53,829 bases of DNA from Candidatus Thorarchaeota archaeon (GTDB lineage: Archaea; Asgardarchaeota; Thorarchaeia; Thorarchaeales; Thorarchaeaceae): the NCBI GenBank assembly GCA_016839345.1, contig JAEOUL010000118.1, forward strand, positions 1-53,829, read 5' to 3'. The notes below the pieces were generated by a model, which was not told where the DNA came from, searched no databases, and worked only from the letters and a program-made list of their open reading frames with translations. A program made the translations under genes and the position numbers. Of the stretch, positions 1 through 8,669 are shown one piece after another. Each line of letters starts with the position of its first letter. Position 1 is the first letter of the stretch.

Positions 1-30
1 CCAACCATACTTCTCATTCACTCGCTCCAT
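1..30 (-). CDS. 5' end of a gene leaving the window (partial)
   Basis: Only the first ten codons are inside the window, reading MERVNEKYGW. What supports a real start is a GGAGGT Shine-Dalgarno match on the minus strand at 42-37, six bases ahead of the ATG at 30-28. No function can be inferred from ten residues. It would be divergent from the genes that follow. Confidence 0.45.
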   Translation of the reverse strand, partial: MERVNEKYGW

Positions 31-139
31 CCGAATACCTCCGGATACATGTTTCTTCTAGAACTATGTTTCACACTTAAGAAAGTTTAGACCGAATCAG
101 GGCTTAGATGATTCAATTCATTTCCATTTAGTCGCAAGA

Positions 140-421
140 ATGAAGAGAACACTTCGTGCAAATGTGATCCGATCCTTGGATATATATTCCCCAACCTTTT
201 CAGTTACCTTTTCTTTCAAGTCAATAGTGGTAATTCGTTTTGTTTCAGCGAGTGTTTCGATTTGTTTTACACTACTCAATGTTATTCCATATGGCTATGT
301 TGTGATAGCATTCTTCTATGCACTATTCACAATCCCATTTCAAGCAGTGATGTCATTTGTTTATCCATTGATTTGGTCAGTTCCGTTTATTTTCATTCAA
401 CGGACAAGGAAGGTCATTTAA
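140..421 (+). CDS. Small hydrophobic hypothetical protein
   Basis: A 93-residue reading frame with two or three hydrophobic stretches (about residues 27-50 and 50-86) and a short basic tail (QRTRKVI), so it would be a small membrane protein if translated. I do not recognise a family. No convincing Shine-Dalgarno site precedes the ATG, and an overlapping frame of similar quality runs at 262-450. It sits in a region with signs of gene decay, so it may be a remnant or not a gene at all. Confidence 0.28.
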   Translation: MKRTLRANVIRSLDIYSPTFSVTFSFKSIVVIRFVSASVSICFTLLNVIPYGYVVIAFFYALFTIPFQAVMSFVYPLIWSVPFIFIQRTRKVI

Positions 422-477
422 TATCAAAAACATTGAAACCAAAGAAATAATAATTTTCACAAAACATATGGAATTGG

Positions 478-1545
478 GTGTTTCGTGTGCAAAGGAAAGC
501 TCAATTTCTTTCAGTACTGATGATTCTCTGTTTGGTAACCCTATCAGTGAATGAGGATCTGTCTCTCGAAGATACTGATAAAGAATCATTTCGATATAGT
601 GAGAATATAATTCCAGGATTCACGTACACCGACCATGCTGCAATTGTCATTAATGATGATGCTGATTTCGCAAGTCAAGGATGGCCGGGGAGTGGAGTTA
701 TCGAAGAGCCGTATATCATTGAAGGATTGAGTTTTGTTGAAGGAAATGATGCTTGCATTTCAATAAGCGATACGACAGTCTACTTTGAGGTACGAGATTG
801 TTATTTTGAAAGGTCTGAAGGGCTCACGACTGGTATTGGCATCATCTTGGAAAATGTAGCTAATGGGAATGTCATAGATTGCATCATGGAGTCACTTAAA
901 CAAGCAATCAGAATTCTCGACTCAAGATATTGCATAATAATGAGGAACACTGTTTCTAGGTCTTGGGGAATCTCTCTAGAAAATTCATCTAATTGTACTC
1001 TGAAGGAGAACACAGTGGAGGATAATACATACGGTCATGCCATACATTTACTCGATTCGTTCAACTGCACACTTGATATCAACGTTGCTAAAAGTAGTAG
1101 TCAAGGGGGATGTAAAATCGAAAATGTAACTAATTCTATTTTGACAAGAAACACTGCTCATGATAACACCTATTTTGGATTTCACATATCTGATTCAGCA
1201 AACTGTACTTTCTCTCTAAATTCAGCATACAACAATCATGATCCAGGCTTCACGATATCAAGATCATTCAACTGTACAATGTCAAATAATACTTCATCCC
1301 ACAACACGAATGGAGGAATTTCTCTTCCCAGTTCTACTAATTGCACACTGACATACAACAGAGTGTTTAGCAATTCATACTACGGTATTGATTTAGGTTT
1401 TGACAGTGAATATAATCGGGTCTATCTAAATCGAATCGATACAAATGGGGAAGGAACTGCAAAAGATGATGGGGATTCGAACTGGTGGGATGATGGTATA
1501 TCGCATGGCAATTACTGGAGAGACTACGATGGCAACGGTTACTAA
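478..1545 (+). CDS. Secreted NosD-like parallel beta-helix protein, C-terminus lost to an in-frame TAA
   Basis: A 355-residue product beginning at GTG 478 with an N-terminal signal peptide (about residues 8-24). The body is a right-handed beta-helix of the NosD/CASH type: residues around 55-80 give the 'GWPGSGVIEEPYIIEG' entry strand, followed by about ten coils repeating N-C-T-(L/F/M) ladders. Such proteins are cell-surface carbohydrate or metal-binding scaffolds in archaea. The frame ends at TAA 1543-1545 in the usual 'GNYWRDYDGNG' motif. Downstream the same frame continues to TGA 1729-1731, encoding the expected 'YVPG...DHFPLLW' ending, a Ser/Thr linker and a transmembrane anchor with basic tail. 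The truncated product would be released rather than anchored. It is either a young pseudogene, a readthrough case or a sequence error. Confidence 0.8.
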   Translation: MFRVQRKAQFLSVLMILCLVTLSVNEDLSLEDTDKESFRYSENIIPGFTYTDHAAIVINDDADFASQGWPGSGVIEEPYIIEGLSFVEGNDACISISDTTVYFEVRDCYFERSEGLTTGIGIILENVANGNVIDCIMESLKQAIRILDSRYCIIMRNTVSRSWGISLENSSNCTLKENTVEDNTYGHAIHLLDSFNCTLDINVAKSSSQGGCKIENVTNSILTRNTAHDNTYFGFHISDSANCTFSLNSAYNNHDPGFTISRSFNCTMSNNTSSHNTNGGISLPSSTNCTLTYNRVFSNSYYGIDLGFDSEYNRVYLNRIDTNGEGTAKDDGDSNWWDDGISHGNYWRDYDGNGY

Positions 1546-1762
1546 TATGTTCCTGGCTATGGCCACGGTTTGGATCACTTTCCATTACTTTGGGATCCGG
1601 TGACAACTTCGAGTACTTCCGGTGATGAGGGGAGTCTAACAAGTCTTGTAATTGTAATTACCAGTATTGGAGGTACTATAGCCGTAATCGGTATCTTATT
1701 CATCTTCCAGAAGAGAAGGTCAGTTAATTGATAAGAGGAAGATAGTTTCCCCCTATCCCTTT

Positions 1763-2104
1763 TTATTCGATTCCAAGTGATTTCAAGTATGCTTTTTTGT
1801 TTTATTCACGACCCAGGAAATCGCGGATTATATCGTCAGGGTCTCGACTTCCACCTGGAGAGAGAATCTTCTGACGATATTCTAAACCAGTCTTTTCTTC
1901 GAAGTAACCATTCTTCTCGAATCTAGTAAAGACATCTTCAGCATAGACCTTGGACCACTGATATCCATAATATCCTGCTTGGTAGCCATCCATTATATGA
2001 TCAAAGCTAGCATCAGGAACAGTGTTTGGGGGAAGGTCCATTCCTGTAATCTCAGGAAATACCTTGCACCATTTTGCAGTAGTATCTTCGGCTAGCAGTA
2101 TCAC
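1763..2104 (-). pseudogene. C-terminal remnant of an M3-family oligopeptidase (thimet/Dcp-like)
   Basis: About 100 codons from GTG 2104 match the C-terminal domain of M3 zinc peptidases: 'FPEITGMDLPPNT', 'GYQAGYYGYQWSKVYAEDVF', 'SRDPDDIIRDFLGRE'. The catalytic HExxH region and several hundred upstream residues are missing; the leuS gene lies there instead, and its TGA stop overlaps the first codon here. The frame meets TAA at 1804-1802, then continues NKKAYLKSLGIE to a second TAA at 1765-1763, which is how the family normally ends. So both the 5' truncation and an internal stop mark it as a remnant. It cannot be an active peptidase without the metal site. Confidence 0.8.
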
Positions 2105-4917
2105 TCAATCAAGATTGCAGGCTTCCCTGGAAGTGCTTGGGTTTTCTTTTTCTGGGAACTTACCGCCTCTGCTTCCAAATGAACCTCCAAACCAAACCGA
2201 TGCTCCAGAAGCACCTTAACATTCTCTAAGAATTGCAGCTCTTCATCAGAAGATGCGAATGCTTCTCCAAACTTGCCAGGATCTTTTTTAATCCTCGCTA
2301 GTAAAGTCATCACTTGCTTATTCCGTTGCTGAAAAGACTCTTCTGCCATTATGGTGGCAAGGATGGTGAAAGGATCGCCATTTTCTTTTACTGCCTCGAG
2401 TGCTTTCTTAACCACAACAGCTTTCCATCCATCCGCCACAATGAGGTGAATATTCTTGAAGTCTCTCTCACCCCCATCCCGCTGGAGTAATTGGATTATA
2501 TTTCGGATATCATCGACAACCTGATCGAAATATGTCCATTGCTGCCTGATTTTGACTTGAATGAACCTCTCATCGAAGGTAGGCCAACTCTCCAAGGAAA
2601 CAAATCTTTTACCGTCGGGATTCTCTCCACTAATCTCCCAGAGTTCCTCTGCAAAGTGAGGGGCAAAGGGCGCTAGGAGGAGTATGATGTTCTTCTTACA
2701 ATCGTTGAAAATAACTTGGTTCACGCCCAAGTCCTCGTTGTCATTATAGACCCTGACCTTGTCAATGAGTGAGATGATGTTTGTCAGACCGTCTCGGATA
2801 GCTAATTTTTCAAGTGCTTCAGTCGTTTGCTTAATCGTGATATGAAGAGCATACAGGATAGATTCATCCACTATGTGTGATTCTTTTCTAATCTTATTAG
2901 GCGGTATTGTAATCAGATGCCATGTTCTCTGTAATAAGCGAAAAGCATGTTCAACACCCTGGTCAGACCACTCCAGTTCTTTTTCAGGATTTGCTCCTAA
3001 TAAAATGAAAAATCGGGCAGTGTCTGCCCCATATTTTTCCACGATGCTCTCAGGACTAACAGTGTTCCCCAACGATTTCGACATCTTCACGCTCTTTATC
3101 ATGTATTTATTGCCGCAAATCCTGCAGGTTTCTGTTTTGAGATCATAGTTCTCGACAGGAAGAAATTGCAGGCAGTGCTCACAGTAGGGACTTCCTTTAT
3201 TCACCATTCCTTGGGTTAACAGATTCGAGAACGGTTCATTGAAGTCATGTAGACCGATATCTCGTGTGAACTTCGTCCAAAACCGTGCATACAATAGATG
3301 CAGAATCGCATGCTCAATCCCCCCAATATACTGGTCCACAGGTCCCCAATATGCTACTGGACTCTTTTTGTAGGGTAGTTCTAGTGAATATGGGTCGCAG
3401 TATCTAAAGAAATACCATGAGGAGTCTACGAAGGTATCCATCGTATCTGTTTCACGCGTTCCAAGCTCTCCACATTTGGGGCAGGCGGTATTAATAAAAA
3501 CTTCAGAAGTTTCAAGAGGATTCCCAAACCCTGTAAACACAACATCAGATGGGAGCTTGACAGGTAAATTCTCGATTGGAACCGGGACAACACCGCATGT
3601 TTTGCAATAAATTATGGGGATGGGTGTGCCCCAGTACCGTTGACGTGAGATTAGCCAGTTACGGAGTCTATAGTCAACAGTTTCCCGCCCGTTCCCTATC
3701 TTTTCCAAGTGTTTCGAGATTGCCTGGATTGCTGTACGATTATCCAGTCCATTGAATTGGTCAGAGTTTACTAGATTCCCATCGCCCTCATATGCGCGGG
3801 TCATTTGGTCAGCTCTTAGTTCAAATTCGGTTGGTTGGATAACCACAACAATGGGAAGATTGAATTCACGGGCAAATTCGAAATCACGTTGATCATGGGC
3901 TGGTACAGCCATCACAGCTCCGCCACCGTACTCATAAACTACAAAGTTCCCAATGTATACTGGAACCTCCTGCCCATTGATGGGATTGACAGCGTATTTC
4001 CCGATAAACATCCCCCTCTTTTCTGCGTCTAAAGCTGTTCTCTTGAATTTGCTTTCCTCAAGGACATCCCTAAGAAACTCGCGGAAGGGCTCTTCATACT
4101 CTGTTCCTGTAACCCAAGTTTCAACGAGGGGATGTTCAGGAGCAAACACAAAGAATGTGACTCCAAAGAGTGTATCTGTGCGGGTTGTGAAAATCGGGAT
4201 AATTTCGTTAGTATCCTTTATCTTGAAATCGATAACAGAACCTTCACTTCGCCCAATCCAGTTCCGCTGCATGATCTTAACCTTCTCGGGCCATTCTAGG
4301 TCATCGAGTTTGTATAGTAGCTCGTCTGCGTATTCACGAATCTTGAGAAACCATTGTCGAAGGAATTTCTGATCGACAGTAGAGTTGCACCGCCAGCACT
4401 TTCCACTAATTACCTGTTCATTCGCTAGTACAGTTGTACATGAGTTACACCAGTTCACATAGGACTCTTCTTGGATTGCCAAACCTTCCTCGAACATTTT
4501 CAGGAATACCCATTGATTCCACCTGTAATATTCGACATCAATACTCTGGATTTGACGAGACCAATCGTAGGAGAGTCCTAAGCGCTTTTGCTGGGCTTTT
4601 ATGGCATTGATATTGTCCCATGTCCACTTTTCAGGGTGTATGTTGTGGGCGATGGCTGCATTCTCTGCAGGAAGACCGAATGCGTCGTAGCCCATAGGAT
4701 AAAGAACATTATAACCGCGCATCCGCTTGAATCGAGCGAATGAATCACCAATTGAGTAGTTACGGAGGTGACCCATATGAAGAGATGCACTCGGATAAGG
4801 ATACATCTCCAAACAGTAGTACTTTGGACGACTGGGAACTTCATTGACTTCAAAAACCTTAGCAGTTTCCCACCGCTTCTGCCACTTGATTTCAACCTCT
4901 TGGGGTTTGTACTTCAT
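2101..4917 (-). CDS. leuS: Leucyl-tRNA synthetase, bacterial-type core
   Basis: 938 residues, full length. Charges tRNA-Leu with leucine in the cytosol. Class I signatures are HMGH (residues about 47-50) and KMSKS (about 611-615). Zinc-type cysteine pairs are visible at 'CNSCTTVL...CWRC' and 'CEHC...CRIC'. The core ('[16 protein letters not shown]', '[13 protein letters not shown]', '[11 protein letters not shown]') has the bacterial wording, not the archaeal/eukaryotic one. The last ~150 residues, ending '[12 protein letters not shown]', resemble the C-terminal extension of archaeal LeuRS. An AGGAG site about nine bases ahead of the ATG and a TATA box at 4954-4965 support the start. Its 3' end abuts an M3 peptidase remnant, consistent with acquisition by transfer and insertion there. 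Confidence 0.96.
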   Translation of the reverse strand: MKYKPQEVEIKWQKRWETAKVFEVNEVPSRPKYYCLEMYPYPSASLHMGHLRNYSIGDSFARFKRMRGYNVLYPMGYDAFGLPAENAAIAHNIHPEKWTWDNINAIKAQQKRLGLSYDWSRQIQSIDVEYYRWNQWVFLKMFEEGLAIQEESYVNWCNSCTTVLANEQVISGKCWRCNSTVDQKFLRQWFLKIREYADELLYKLDDLEWPEKVKIMQRNWIGRSEGSVIDFKIKDTNEIIPIFTTRTDTLFGVTFFVFAPEHPLVETWVTGTEYEEPFREFLRDVLEESKFKRTALDAEKRGMFIGKYAVNPINGQEVPVYIGNFVVYEYGGGAVMAVPAHDQRDFEFAREFNLPIVVVIQPTEFELRADQMTRAYEGDGNLVNSDQFNGLDNRTAIQAISKHLEKIGNGRETVDYRLRNWLISRQRYWGTPIPIIYCKTCGVVPVPIENLPVKLPSDVVFTGFGNPLETSEVFINTACPKCGELGTRETDTMDTFVDSSWYFFRYCDPYSLELPYKKSPVAYWGPVDQYIGGIEHAILHLLYARFWTKFTRDIGLHDFNEPFSNLLTQGMVNKGSPYCEHCLQFLPVENYDLKTETCRICGNKYMIKSVKMSKSLGNTVSPESIVEKYGADTARFFILLGANPEKELEWSDQGVEHAFRLLQRTWHLITIPPNKIRKESHIVDESILYALHITIKQTTEALEKLAIRDGLTNIISLIDKVRVYNDNEDLGVNQVIFNDCKKNIILLLAPFAPHFAEELWEISGENPDGKRFVSLESWPTFDERFIQVKIRQQWTYFDQVVDDIRNIIQLLQRDGGERDFKNIHLIVADGWKAVVVKKALEAVKENGDPFTILATIMAEESFQQRNKQVMTLLARIKKDPGKFGEAFASSDEELQFLENVKVLLEHRFGLEVHLEAEAVSSQKKKTQALPGKPAILIE

Positions 4918-4953
4918 TCACAGGACTCCTAATATTCCAGATGGTTCAGTTAC

Positions 4954-4965
4954 TATATTTTATAC
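4954..4965 (-). promoter_or_regulatory. TATA box of leuS
   Basis: On the minus strand this reads GTATAAAATATA, 37-48 bases ahead of the leuS ATG. An archaeal start site would fall roughly 25 bases downstream, leaving a leader of about 15-20 bases that contains AGGAG. Call by motif and spacing only. Confidence 0.6.
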
Positions 4966-5335
4966 TCGTCGCATTCATCGAGGATAGCAACTTCAGTTGT
5001 TACTTTGTTTTCAACATATATCTTGAAGACCTCAAGATTAGCCGATCTGAGATGCATTAGATTGCAGCTTCAAGATTAATCATTATTGCTGCCTCTGACA
5101 TCTCCTCGATTCAGTATACTTGATGTCTTGCTTATAAGAATAGTATGATAGTTTTCATATAATGAGTATAGTACTATGCTAGAGGAGGATGCCTACATCT
5201 CACACTATTTGATTCATTTTTCCATCATTTGAAAAATATGCAATTGGGCTCCAATATCTTTAGTCTTCAAGATAGAATGTAGAATTATTGTTGTAGAACA
5301 AATCTTATGACTATGATTAAAGCGAAAAAAAAATC
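4966..5335. other. 370-bp intergenic region between leuS and the hemerythrin gene
   Basis: AT-rich, with no credible reading frame. It holds a perfect 10-bp palindrome ATAGTACTAT at 5168-5177 in a TATA-rich context and a 7-codon frame directly abutting AGGAGG near 5188 that I do not believe. It probably carries the promoters of both divergent genes. No RNA gene or terminator hairpin was recognised. Confidence 0.4.
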
Positions 5336-5752
5336 ATGACGGAAATCAAGTGGAACGATAGCCTATCTGTAGGCGTTGAATTAATCGATGACCAACACAA
5401 GATGCTAATCAAACGCATCAAAGATCTATCTGATGCAGTCAATTCAAGTAGAGGTGCAATTGAAATTGGTAAAACACTTGGATTCATGATTGACTATACT
5501 GGTTTTCACTTCTCAACAGAGGAGAAGCATATGACAGGTCTGGGTTATCCAGGATACGAGGTCCATAAACAACAGCATGAAGAATTCAAGTCCACACTAA
5601 ATGAGATGGTCATAGAATTTGAAGAGGATGGAGCTACTGCACAACTTAGTGAGTGGGTTAATAATTATCTCATCAACTGGTTAGTTAAGCATATCAAATC
5701 AATTGATACAAAGCTAAGTGAGTTCCTTCGAGAGAAAGGATTTGAGGGATAG
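5336..5752 (+). CDS. Bacteriohemerythrin
   Basis: 138 residues, the normal length for a single-domain hemerythrin, a four-helix bundle that binds O2 reversibly at a non-heme di-iron site. All expected iron ligands are present: H21 (DDQHKML), H58 and E62 (HFSTEEKH), H77 and H81 (EVHKQQHEEF), H119 and D124 (VKHIKSID). The N-terminal 'WNDSLSVGVELIDDQH' is typical of the family. It is cytosolic and stands alone between the leuS promoter region and a convergent hydrolase gene. In an anaerobe its likely role is oxygen binding or sensing; the sequence does not say which. Confidence 0.95.
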   Translation: MTEIKWNDSLSVGVELIDDQHKMLIKRIKDLSDAVNSSRGAIEIGKTLGFMIDYTGFHFSTEEKHMTGLGYPGYEVHKQQHEEFKSTLNEMVIEFEEDGATAQLSEWVNNYLINWLVKHIKSIDTKLSEFLREKGFEG

Positions 5753-5905
5753 ACTCAAAGAAAATATCTCCTCTAAAACTGGAAATACATCTTCACCTAT
5801 GGCAGAGTTCATACCTTGGTATATTCCCAGTGTAAGATTAGAACAACAAGTTTGGATTGCATCTATCCTCTATATCAGACAGATATATGGATCAAATCGT
5901 GATGA

Positions 5906-6736
5906 TTAGAGCCTCCCTTCAAGCCAACTGAACATATCAGCAAAGACTTCTTCTCCTCCGTCCTCATGATATGGTTCGTGGTAGAGTCCGGGATAGAGTT
6001 TCCAAGTCTTGTCCTCAGAAGCTATATTATCAAAAAACTCCTTATTACGTTCAGGATCTAGAATAAAGTCATCGCCAGATTGCTGCACAAGAACAGGTGC
6101 TGCAATTTTGTCAGCTGAGTTAAATGCGTCTTTACTTGCTTTTAAACCCTCGATAGCATACCGGGGTGTTGCTTTATCAAATCGAAGTGGATCTTCTCTA
6201 TTATCCTTAACAACTTCAGGATTCCTTGAGATTAATTCATGATCAAGTCCGTTATCAAAATAGAGCTTGACATTGAGTCTGGAAAGAAATGATGCTATCG
6301 CTCTGGTTGCGGAACTGACTTTTAGCCGCTCAGAAACAGCTGGAGCGGGAATTATAATGCCATCAGCTTCATCAGGATGCTTTATGACATAATGAACGAT
6401 AAAGACTGCACCTAAAGAATGTCCAAACAGAAACAGCTTCTTATCATGGTGAAGAAGTTTCATGTAAGCTACCAAGGATTCCATATCCTCTGTATATTCA
6501 TCAAATCTCTCAACATGACCCTTTCGACCTGGAAAGGTACCGAAACCCCGCATATCAGGGGCATAGAAAGCATATCCCTGTTCAGCGAATCGTTCTCCCA
6601 AGTACGATAGGCGGCCACTGTGAGATCCCAATCCATGAAGTCCAAGAACAATAGCCTTGGGGTCTCCCTCAGGTTTCCAGATTCGCAGCAGCATTGTTAT
6701 ACCGTCGAATCCTTGATACGTGCTCTCTTCACTCAT
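5906..6736 (-). CDS. Alpha/beta hydrolase (monoacylglycerol lipase / S33-like)
   Basis: 276 residues from ATG 6736. A GAGGT SD about seven bases upstream favours this start over a GTG at 6787. The nucleophile elbow is GHSLG (S107), the oxyanion region is LHGLGSHSGR (residues about 33-42), and the acid and histidine are D223 (SGDDFILDP) and H253 (GLYHEPYHE). This layout is that of serine aminopeptidase S33/monoglyceride lipases that cleave glycerol or other carboxylic esters. There is no signal peptide, so it acts in the cytosol. It is the third gene of the arsM-led set, about 50 bases after the protease gene, and so probably cotranscribed. Substrate is not predictable. Confidence 0.88.
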   Translation of the reverse strand: MSEESTYQGFDGITMLLRIWKPEGDPKAIVLGLHGLGSHSGRLSYLGERFAEQGYAFYAPDMRGFGTFPGRKGHVERFDEYTEDMESLVAYMKLLHHDKKLFLFGHSLGAVFIVHYVIKHPDEADGIIIPAPAVSERLKVSSATRAIASFLSRLNVKLYFDNGLDHELISRNPEVVKDNREDPLRFDKATPRYAIEGLKASKDAFNSADKIAAPVLVQQSGDDFILDPERNKEFFDNIASEDKTWKLYPGLYHEPYHEDGGEEVFADMFSWLEGRL

Positions 6737-6786
6737 CACGAAAACCTCAGAAACATAGAAACTTCGCGCCCTATGTTTCTTCCGCA

Positions 6787-7599
6787 CTATGAATTATGCT
6801 TACCAATGAACGCAAATTGCTTGTTGGGATAATCAATGACAGTTTCAAAGTTCCTAAGAAAGTCATAACCTATGATACCGTTTTCAATCAGTTTTCCTTT
6901 TGGAGAAACCTTGCTGAGATCCAGAACAACTGCAGAGGTGTATGAAATCTCAGCATCACCCACTGCTAGTTTGTGTACTTCAGTAAGCTCCAATTGGAAA
7001 TCACCACCAATTCCTCGAGCAATGCCATGGACAGGTTTGGGTTCAAGTCCAATCTGAGAAGCCAACTCGGGAGTAATCACAGTGTTGCCAGCTCCTGTGT
7101 CTAGAACGAAGTCAAACGGTCCGTTTCCATTGATATGTACAGGGACTCCAACTAGATGTGAGTCTTTGATGAACTCGAATGGAGTCCAGTTGAGATTTCT
7201 ATCAGAGTTTCCTTTGCTTAGCTTGAATCGCTTCTCATCGTAATTAAGCGACATCGTACAATGTTTAATTGTTGTATAGCCCAACACTCCTTCACGACCA
7301 CCACCAACCTTCAGTAATGCATTGACATCAAGAACATAGACTTCATCTTTCTCAAACTCGAGTGACCCAACACCTATAGCTGCGTCTGCATACTCTACTG
7401 GAATACCACCTCCAACGCCACGAGCCTCAGACCGGTCACCTTGACGTGTTTTAATCCCTAGACTCTCTGCGAGTTGAGGAGTTATAGTGGTTGCAGAAGC
7501 GCCTGTATCCAAGTCAAAGGTGAATGGCCCTTGACCATTGACCGTGACTGGAACCTTGACGAGACGTGTACCTATGTCGATTTCTACCTCAATCTCCAT
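6787..7599 (-). CDS. Two-domain retropepsin-like aspartic protease
   Basis: 270 residues from ATG 7599, which has GAGGT eight bases upstream; an ATG at 7614 that overlaps the arsM stop is the alternative. Two homologous halves each carry the retropepsin active-site triad, DTGAS at residues 31-35 and DTGAG at 167-171, each embedded in 'NG.GPF.F.LDTGA..T.ITP.LA' and each followed by a hydrophobic-hydrophobic-Gly motif (VLGYTTI and GIIGYDF). Retropepsins and Ddi1-type proteases normally dimerise to build one active site; here a single chain could do it, as pepsins do. No signal peptide is visible. It overlaps or nearly overlaps arsM, implying cotranscription. Family (gag-polyprotein-like aspartyl protease) is clear; the target is unknown. 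Confidence 0.88.
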   Translation of the reverse strand: MEIEVEIDIGTRLVKVPVTVNGQGPFTFDLDTGASATTITPQLAESLGIKTRQGDRSEARGVGGGIPVEYADAAIGVGSLEFEKDEVYVLDVNALLKVGGGREGVLGYTTIKHCTMSLNYDEKRFKLSKGNSDRNLNWTPFEFIKDSHLVGVPVHINGNGPFDFVLDTGAGNTVITPELASQIGLEPKPVHGIARGIGGDFQLELTEVHKLAVGDAEISYTSAVVLDLSKVSPKGKLIENGIIGYDFLRNFETVIDYPNKQFAFIGKHNS

Positions 7600-7613
7600 T
7601 GTTTCTGACCTCA

Positions 7614-8405
7614 TTACTCAGGTTTGGTCCCAGCAATATAGGCACTATAAGCTCCGTAGATGCTCTCTCCGGCCTTACTGGTAATCCTTGCGTCCTTGAA
7701 ACCAGCATCACGCATATGCTGCAGATACTCCTCGTCAAGAATAGCACCGCCAATGCAACCAGTGTATGTGACGACCTGATCACTGACCTCTTTCGGTAGA
7801 GGCTTTGACAATACAATATCAGAAACCATGACGCGGCCACCAGGTTTCAAAACTCGGTATGCCTCTCGAAAGACCATCCCCTTGTCTGGAGCTAAGTTGA
7901 TTACACAATTACTAATCACAACATCCACAGAGTCATCTTCAACTGGCATGTCTTCAATATCACCAAATCTGAACTCCACATTTGTGATACCCAATTCTTC
8001 AGCATTCTTCTTCGCCTTTTCAATCATAGCGGGAGTCATATCAACCCCGATGACTTTTCCAGTGTCGCCAACTTTTTTACTAGCCACAAACATATCGAGA
8101 CCTGCACCACTACCTAAGTCAAGTACAACTTCTCCTTCCTTAAGACTAGCAAGTGCAACAGGATTTCCGCATCCAGCAAACGATTCAGTAGCACCGACAG
8201 GCATTCCTTCAGTATCGTATCCGAGAGCTTCAGCAAGGTTTATTCTAGTGACTTTGACCTCTTGTTGAGGACCACAGCAACTAGATGTAGTTGCAGGAGC
8301 ATTCTCATAATCATTACTTACTTCTGCTACTCGAGAGTACGCATCCTTCACAGCTTCTTTGATCTCATCTGGTTTCATTTCACTGACTTTCTTCATCTCA
8401 GTCAC
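7614..8405 (-). CDS. arsM: Arsenite S-adenosylmethionine methyltransferase
   Basis: 263 residues. Methylates arsenite with SAM in the cytosol, a detoxification step. The SAM site is VLDLGSGAGLD (residues about 94-104). The As(III)-binding cysteines of the family are in place: C43/C44 (SSCCGP), C79 (SFAGCGNP), C167 (SNCVINL), C217 (TGCIGGA). A TATA-like element at about 8409-8421 is close to the annotated ATG, so translation may begin at the third Met (8378, MKPDEIKEAV), which also fits where family members begin. It is divergent from a cysteine-rich PadR regulator and leads a three-gene run with the protease and hydrolase. Confidence 0.92.
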   Translation of the reverse strand: MTEMKKVSEMKPDEIKEAVKDAYSRVAEVSNDYENAPATTSSCCGPQQEVKVTRINLAEALGYDTEGMPVGATESFAGCGNPVALASLKEGEVVLDLGSGAGLDMFVASKKVGDTGKVIGVDMTPAMIEKAKKNAEELGITNVEFRFGDIEDMPVEDDSVDVVISNCVINLAPDKGMVFREAYRVLKPGGRVMVSDIVLSKPLPKEVSDQVVTYTGCIGGAILDEEYLQHMRDAGFKDARITSKAGESIYGAYSAYIAGTKPE

Positions 8406-8547
8406 ACTACCATATTATACGGTTTGGACAAACCTCAGTCACAACTGGATGATTGAGTTGAAAGATTTACCTTCATTTTTCTTTGGGTTCCGCATTCATG
8501 AGGAATTTCCTTATCAACTTTATTTTCAACCATTCAATCACAAACTA

Positions 8548-8663
8548 TATTGGGTGTCCAATACATATTGAATTTATTGGATGTCCAATATAAACATTTC
8601 TTTCAGAGAAACAATTTGGTGATGCAGGTGAGAAAGAGTTTATTAGCTATAGGATGTCCAATA
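8548..8663. promoter_or_regulatory. Three copies of a palindromic operator in the arsM-padR divergent promoter
   Basis: A 16-bp element with consensus TATTGGATGTCCAATA (TATTGGA-TG-TCCAATA dyad) occurs at 8548-8563 (one change), 8575-8590 (perfect) and 8648-8663 (one change). The first two are 27 bp apart; the third ends seven bases before the padR ATG. A TATA box (TATAAACA, about 8589-8596) overlaps the middle copy, so a protein bound there would block transcription. The obvious ligand is the PadR product encoded immediately downstream, probably acting on both genes. Dyads, spacing and placement are seen; binding is inferred. Confidence 0.75.
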
Positions 8664-8669
8664 GATACT

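Noticed and set aside
5181..5211. Seven-codon frame after AGGAGG that could be a leader peptide
   Set aside because: The ATG directly abuts the Shine-Dalgarno run, so spacing is unusable, and nothing follows that would be attenuated.
5753..5905. Short plus-strand frame continuing past the hemerythrin stop
   Set aside because: It uses another frame of hemerythrin, lacks a start signal and has no recognisable content.
7828..8268. 146-residue plus-strand frame opposite arsM
   Set aside because: It is the complement of a well-conserved gene, Ser/Thr/Pro-rich as antisense frames often are, and has no start signal.
8550..8669. Longer PadR start adding 40 residues
   Set aside because: This stretch contains the operator copies and the TATA box and shows no protein-like pattern; ATG 8670 fits the domain.
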